Assembly: GCA_947652605.1 (NCBI GenBank)
Contig: OX393581.1
Coordinates: forward strand, 52,847,924-52,911,923
Direction: 5' to 3'
DNA: 64,000 bases
Source of the DNA: Elmis aenea
Taxonomy: Eukaryota; Arthropoda; Insecta; Coleoptera; Elmidae
Made by a program: the position numbers and the translations under genes. Every line of letters starts with the position of its first letter. The first letter of the stretch is position 1. A model generated the notes under the pieces. That model had not been told where the DNA came from. It did no database searches and was given only the letters and a program-made list of their open reading frames with translations. Positions 60,816 to 64,000 of this stretch are shown in pieces.

Positions 60816-62152
60816 TTGTTTTCTCCAAGAAGGGGATTGTCTGACTATTCCTAGTTTGGCCTGTAGACAGTGTTACGCTAGTGCCAGTCCGAAAACTTAA
60901 TTGCCACGCTGTGTACATGCCGCTACAGAACTTGCCTTTTCCCGGCAATTGTGAAGGAGGTTTCATTTCATCTTCCCATTTCTTTACTTCCAAGATACAA
61001 AATGAAATTTTAAAGTTGAATGAAGTTCTCTGCGTTATCGCCCCCTCGCTGATATCGGGATCCGGTCGGACTACGGAGCTTTGATAAACTTCACTAGTAA
61101 AACATGAGTTGCTGCTCGGATCGGCCCTTATTTCGCTCATATTTCCCGATGGCACCTGAAGTTGGGCCGTTCAATTTCGCCCGCAGACGCAACTCTAAAT
61201 AAAAGGACACATTCCGAGGTACAATGGAAGAAATAACGTTTTGCCACAAAGCGCGACGGGGAAGTCGGTTCATTGAAACTTACAATTCGAGACGTTATGG
61301 TCTTGCACATTGCCGACAATAGGCCGGGTGATATTGTGAACAAGGAGAAAATAAGCCCTCAACAATTATTTATTACTTAAGAATTGCCTATGTTTCACCG
61401 GCACCTCCACCATAATGCACGGAAACTATTACAACAGTTAATTAACCGACGAGTGAGCAAATATGTGCTAAATTTTAATCATTCTTACAAAGAAAGCAGT
61501 GAGAAAAGGTTTTTCAAATTTTAAATTGTCAACACTTCAATCTAAAATATCATTCATCAAGGAGAGGAGAGTCTGGCAATAACCTTAAAGAAACGAGCAA
61601 TTAAAAAAGTTAAGTATGCAGTTTTCTTTAGGAATACAGGCCTGGTCAATAAAATTAAGCTAGAAGACAATAACAACGAAATGGCACACAGAAAAATGTT
61701 TGCCTGAAGTATTTAAGTAACGTTTCAGGGAAGGGAATTATGCTGTCTTCTCATTTGGCAACTGGACCTCTCCAATCTTCGATGACAAACAAAACGATAA
61801 ATACAACAAAATTTAAACAACTGCAAGCCTTATCGAATAAACCCAAAATACAATTGAAGGGTTAACCAATGACCAACATGAGTAAATGAACTATTAACTA
61901 ACAATTCTGTTCTGTAACTATTGTAGCACAGAGCGGTAAAATATGTATACAGAACTAATTGATGCCATTAAGGCATGTTAAATAAATAAGGCCTTTGCGT
62001 GAGAAATATTTAATTCCTCCGTGCATGAAATAACAAAACAAAATCGATGCGTCTCTACGTCAGAAACAAATGCAACGCAAAATTTTTAACGCCACGAAAT
62101 TCATCCACTCTTTTCATAGATAATATCTACATACTATTTCCTTTGTTCACAG
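60816..62152. other. Noncoding DNA; CpG-richer at 60880-61340
   Basis: Overlapping frames open on both strands at 60811-61343 in GC-richer DNA, none recognised. From 61350 on the sequence is AT-rich. Confidence 0.4.
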
Positions 62153-62237
62153 TTAAAATTCCATGCACGATAATTATACTTCAGAACAATTATGATTTTT
62201 TGCGCAAAAAGGTCTTGCATGAAATATCAAAGAGCAG
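62153..62237 (+). CDS. Candidate 85-bp internal exon, plus strand
   Basis: A good acceptor (ACTATTTCCTTTGTTCACAG, ending at 62152) and an excellent donor (AGAGCAG|GTAAGTGC after 62237) enclose a single open frame, KIPCTIIILQNNYDFLRKKV then LHEISKS. The base composition is AT-rich like the flanks, which weakens the case, and I do not recognise the peptide. Alternatives are a chance pairing or a noncoding exon. Confidence 0.35.
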
Positions 62238-62903
62238 GTAAGTGCATGAGGGTGAAGTACTCGACATGGCCTACAATAAACAGAGACTAATATTCCATTG
62301 GTTGATCAATTACACTATAAGGTCGGCATTTGAACTGGCGTCGCCCTGTCCAATCGATATGAGTGGTCGCTACGGCAGCGTTTACTTGATTGCTGATTGT
62401 CTTTAGACATCTAAGCGGTATTGTTCTTTAACTAACCAGAATTTACGAACAAACAATTCGCAACCACCGCCTCGGCGCATTGCTAGAGGAATTAAGCGAA
62501 ATTCCCCACCTTTAATATATCTTTCAGCAATTCCTAATTATCTTTTGCCTTTGTCACATTTATCACGTTCGTTATCTCTAACTCAGCGATGTTCAATTTG
62601 GATGTTCTTAGTTTGCCACCTTTCTCCAACTTATATTCGGAGCTTTCAGCTTAAGTACCGAAATTAAACAATATCAACATGTTTTCTAATTTAAACAGAA
62701 ATTCCTGCAAGACTTCAAATAAATTTTACAAACTGCAACTGCCAACTTTATCATAATTTTACAGACATTTATATTACCACCAATAATTCCAACAAAATAC
62801 TTAAGGATCGTCATAAAAGAAACTGTCCAAAATTCGTGTGTTAAATAACATTAAAAAATATTACACCAGTATTCGTATTCATATACCTATGATACACAAT
62901 CCC
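62238..62903. other. Noncoding DNA
   Basis: Mixed to AT-rich sequence leading into the satellite array; no feature identified. Confidence 0.5.
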
Positions 62904-64000
62904 ATTGCAAAAGAGGTACCGACGCTTGGGCGTCTGGCTAAAATTGACAAAAACTGCTTCGACTGTGTTAGCTAAACATGCCCAGGTAATTTTAGAACCA
63001 TGACTTTAATAATTTTCTAGTTAATGTATCTTATACGGGTAATTGTCTTATGGTATTAATGTTATAATCCATATATGAGGTATATATTGCAAAAGAGGTA
63101 CCGACGCTTGGGCGTCTTTTGCTAAAATTGACAAAAACTGCTTCAACTACGTTAGCTAAACATGCCCAGGTAATTTTAGAACCACGACTTTAATAATTTT
63201 CTAGTTATTGTATCTTATACGGGTTGTTGTCTTATGGTATTAATGTTATAATCCATATATGAGGTATATATTGCAAAAGAGGTACCGACGCTTGGGCGTC
63301 TTTTGCTAAAATTGACAAAAACTGCTTCAACTATGTTAGCTAAACATGCCCAGGTAATTTTAGAACCATGACTTTAATAATTTTATAGTTATTGTATCTT
63401 ATACGGGTTGTTGTCTTATGGTATTAATGTTATAATCCATATATGAGGTATATATTGCAAAAGAGGTACCGACGCTTGGGCGTCTTTTGCTAAAATTGAC
63501 AAAAACTGCTTCAACTATGTTAGCTAAACATGCCCAGGTAATTTTAGAACCAAGACTTTAATAATTTTCTAGTTATTGTATTTTATACGGGGTGTTGTCT
63601 TATGGTATTAATGTTATAATCCATAGATGAAGTATATATTGCAAAAGAGGTACCGACGCTTGGGCGCCTTTGGCCAAAATTGACAAAAACGTCTTTGACT
63701 ATGTTAGCTAAACATGCCCAGGTAATTTTAGAACCATGACTTTAATAATTTTCTAGCTATTGTACCTTATACGGAGTGTTGTTTTATGGTATTAATGTTA
63801 TAATCTATATATGTGGTATATAGTGCAAAAGAGGTACCGACGCTTGGGCGTCTTTTGCTAAAATTGACAAAAAGGGCTTTGACTAAGTTAGCTAAACATG
63901 CTCATATAATTTTAAAACCACGACTGTAATAATTTTCTAGTTATTGTATTTTATACGGGGTGTTGTCTTACGGTATTAATGTTGTAATCCATAGGTGAGG
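62904..64000. repeat. Satellite array, 184-bp unit, about 6 copies, open at the right edge
   Basis: The marker GAGGTACCGACGCTTGGGCG starts at 62913, 63095, 63279, 63463, 63647 and 63831. The spacings are 182, then 184 four times. Every unit also contains TTAGCTAAACATGC, TTTAAAACC/TTTAGAACCA-type strings, AATAATTTTCTAG and a TATACGGG block before TTGT(C/T)TTA. Units 2-4 are nearly identical; units 5 and 6 are more diverged. The array is cut by the window edge, so its full length is unknown. A related 1.6-unit copy lies at 40451-40751. Confidence 0.97.

Noticed and set aside
46911..64000. Hammerhead motifs in the two satellites, as in some insect satellites
   Set aside because: I found neither CTGATGA-type nor GAAA-stem-GTC ordering in either monomer.
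1..64000. Bacterial-style features (operons, CRISPR, Shine-Dalgarno sites)
   Set aside because: The sequence is clearly eukaryotic repeat-rich DNA. The tandem arrays have monomers of about 183 bp without spacer structure.

Overview
The window is eukaryotic and almost certainly from an insect nuclear genome (possibly a beetle, but order is not proven). It is AT-rich and has no long open reading frame. It carries decayed Jockey-like and RTE/CR1-like non-LTR retrotransposons, mariner elements, hAT-type terminal sequences, a probable Penelope-like fragment and two satellite arrays. No complete protein-coding gene, rRNA or convincing tRNA is visible. It reads as a gene-poor intergenic or long-intron region; most short ORFs in it are chance openings.

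Layout. 1-9 kb: AT-rich DNA with one LINE 3' end (2110-2441), several hAT-like termini and a CpG-rich block with TATA-like, CRE and 5' splice-like signals (8590-8900). 9-25 kb: Jockey RT remnant (9330-9850), LINE 3' fragments (13505-13930, 18725-18842, 23250-24170), a fold-back repeat (15543-15890) and a possible minus-strand exon (22841-23020). 25-40 kb: CpG-rich islands, a long inverted repeat (28104-28399), an RT fragment (29985-30365), a deleted mariner with a readable DD34D core (34566-35322), a Jockey/CR1-like 3' end (36867-37440) and a second DDE transposase fragment (39230-39500). 40-50 kb: a small minus-strand exon candidate (40275-40341), a stray satellite copy next to a hAT-like MITE (40451-40984), more LINE ends, a 183-bp tandem array (46911-47770), and a compact composite of Jockey RT, Penelope-like segment with hammerhead-ribozyme core, inverted repeat and minisatellite (49395-49972). 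50-64 kb: further LINE ends, a nested mariner/hAT/LINE cluster (60476-60800), a plus-strand exon candidate (62153-62237), and a 184-bp satellite that runs off the right edge (62904-64000).

The most distinctive signals are (i) the 184-bp satellite, whose GC-rich core can fold into a bulged hairpin and which recurs 22 kb away, (ii) the hammerhead-like core in a Penelope-like remnant whose inverted end resembles the unit of the adjoining minisatellite, and (iii) an 86-bp-arm inverted repeat. Exon candidates rest on splice-site context and an open frame only; none matches a protein I recognise. Similarity statements come from reading the sequence by eye, without database searches.
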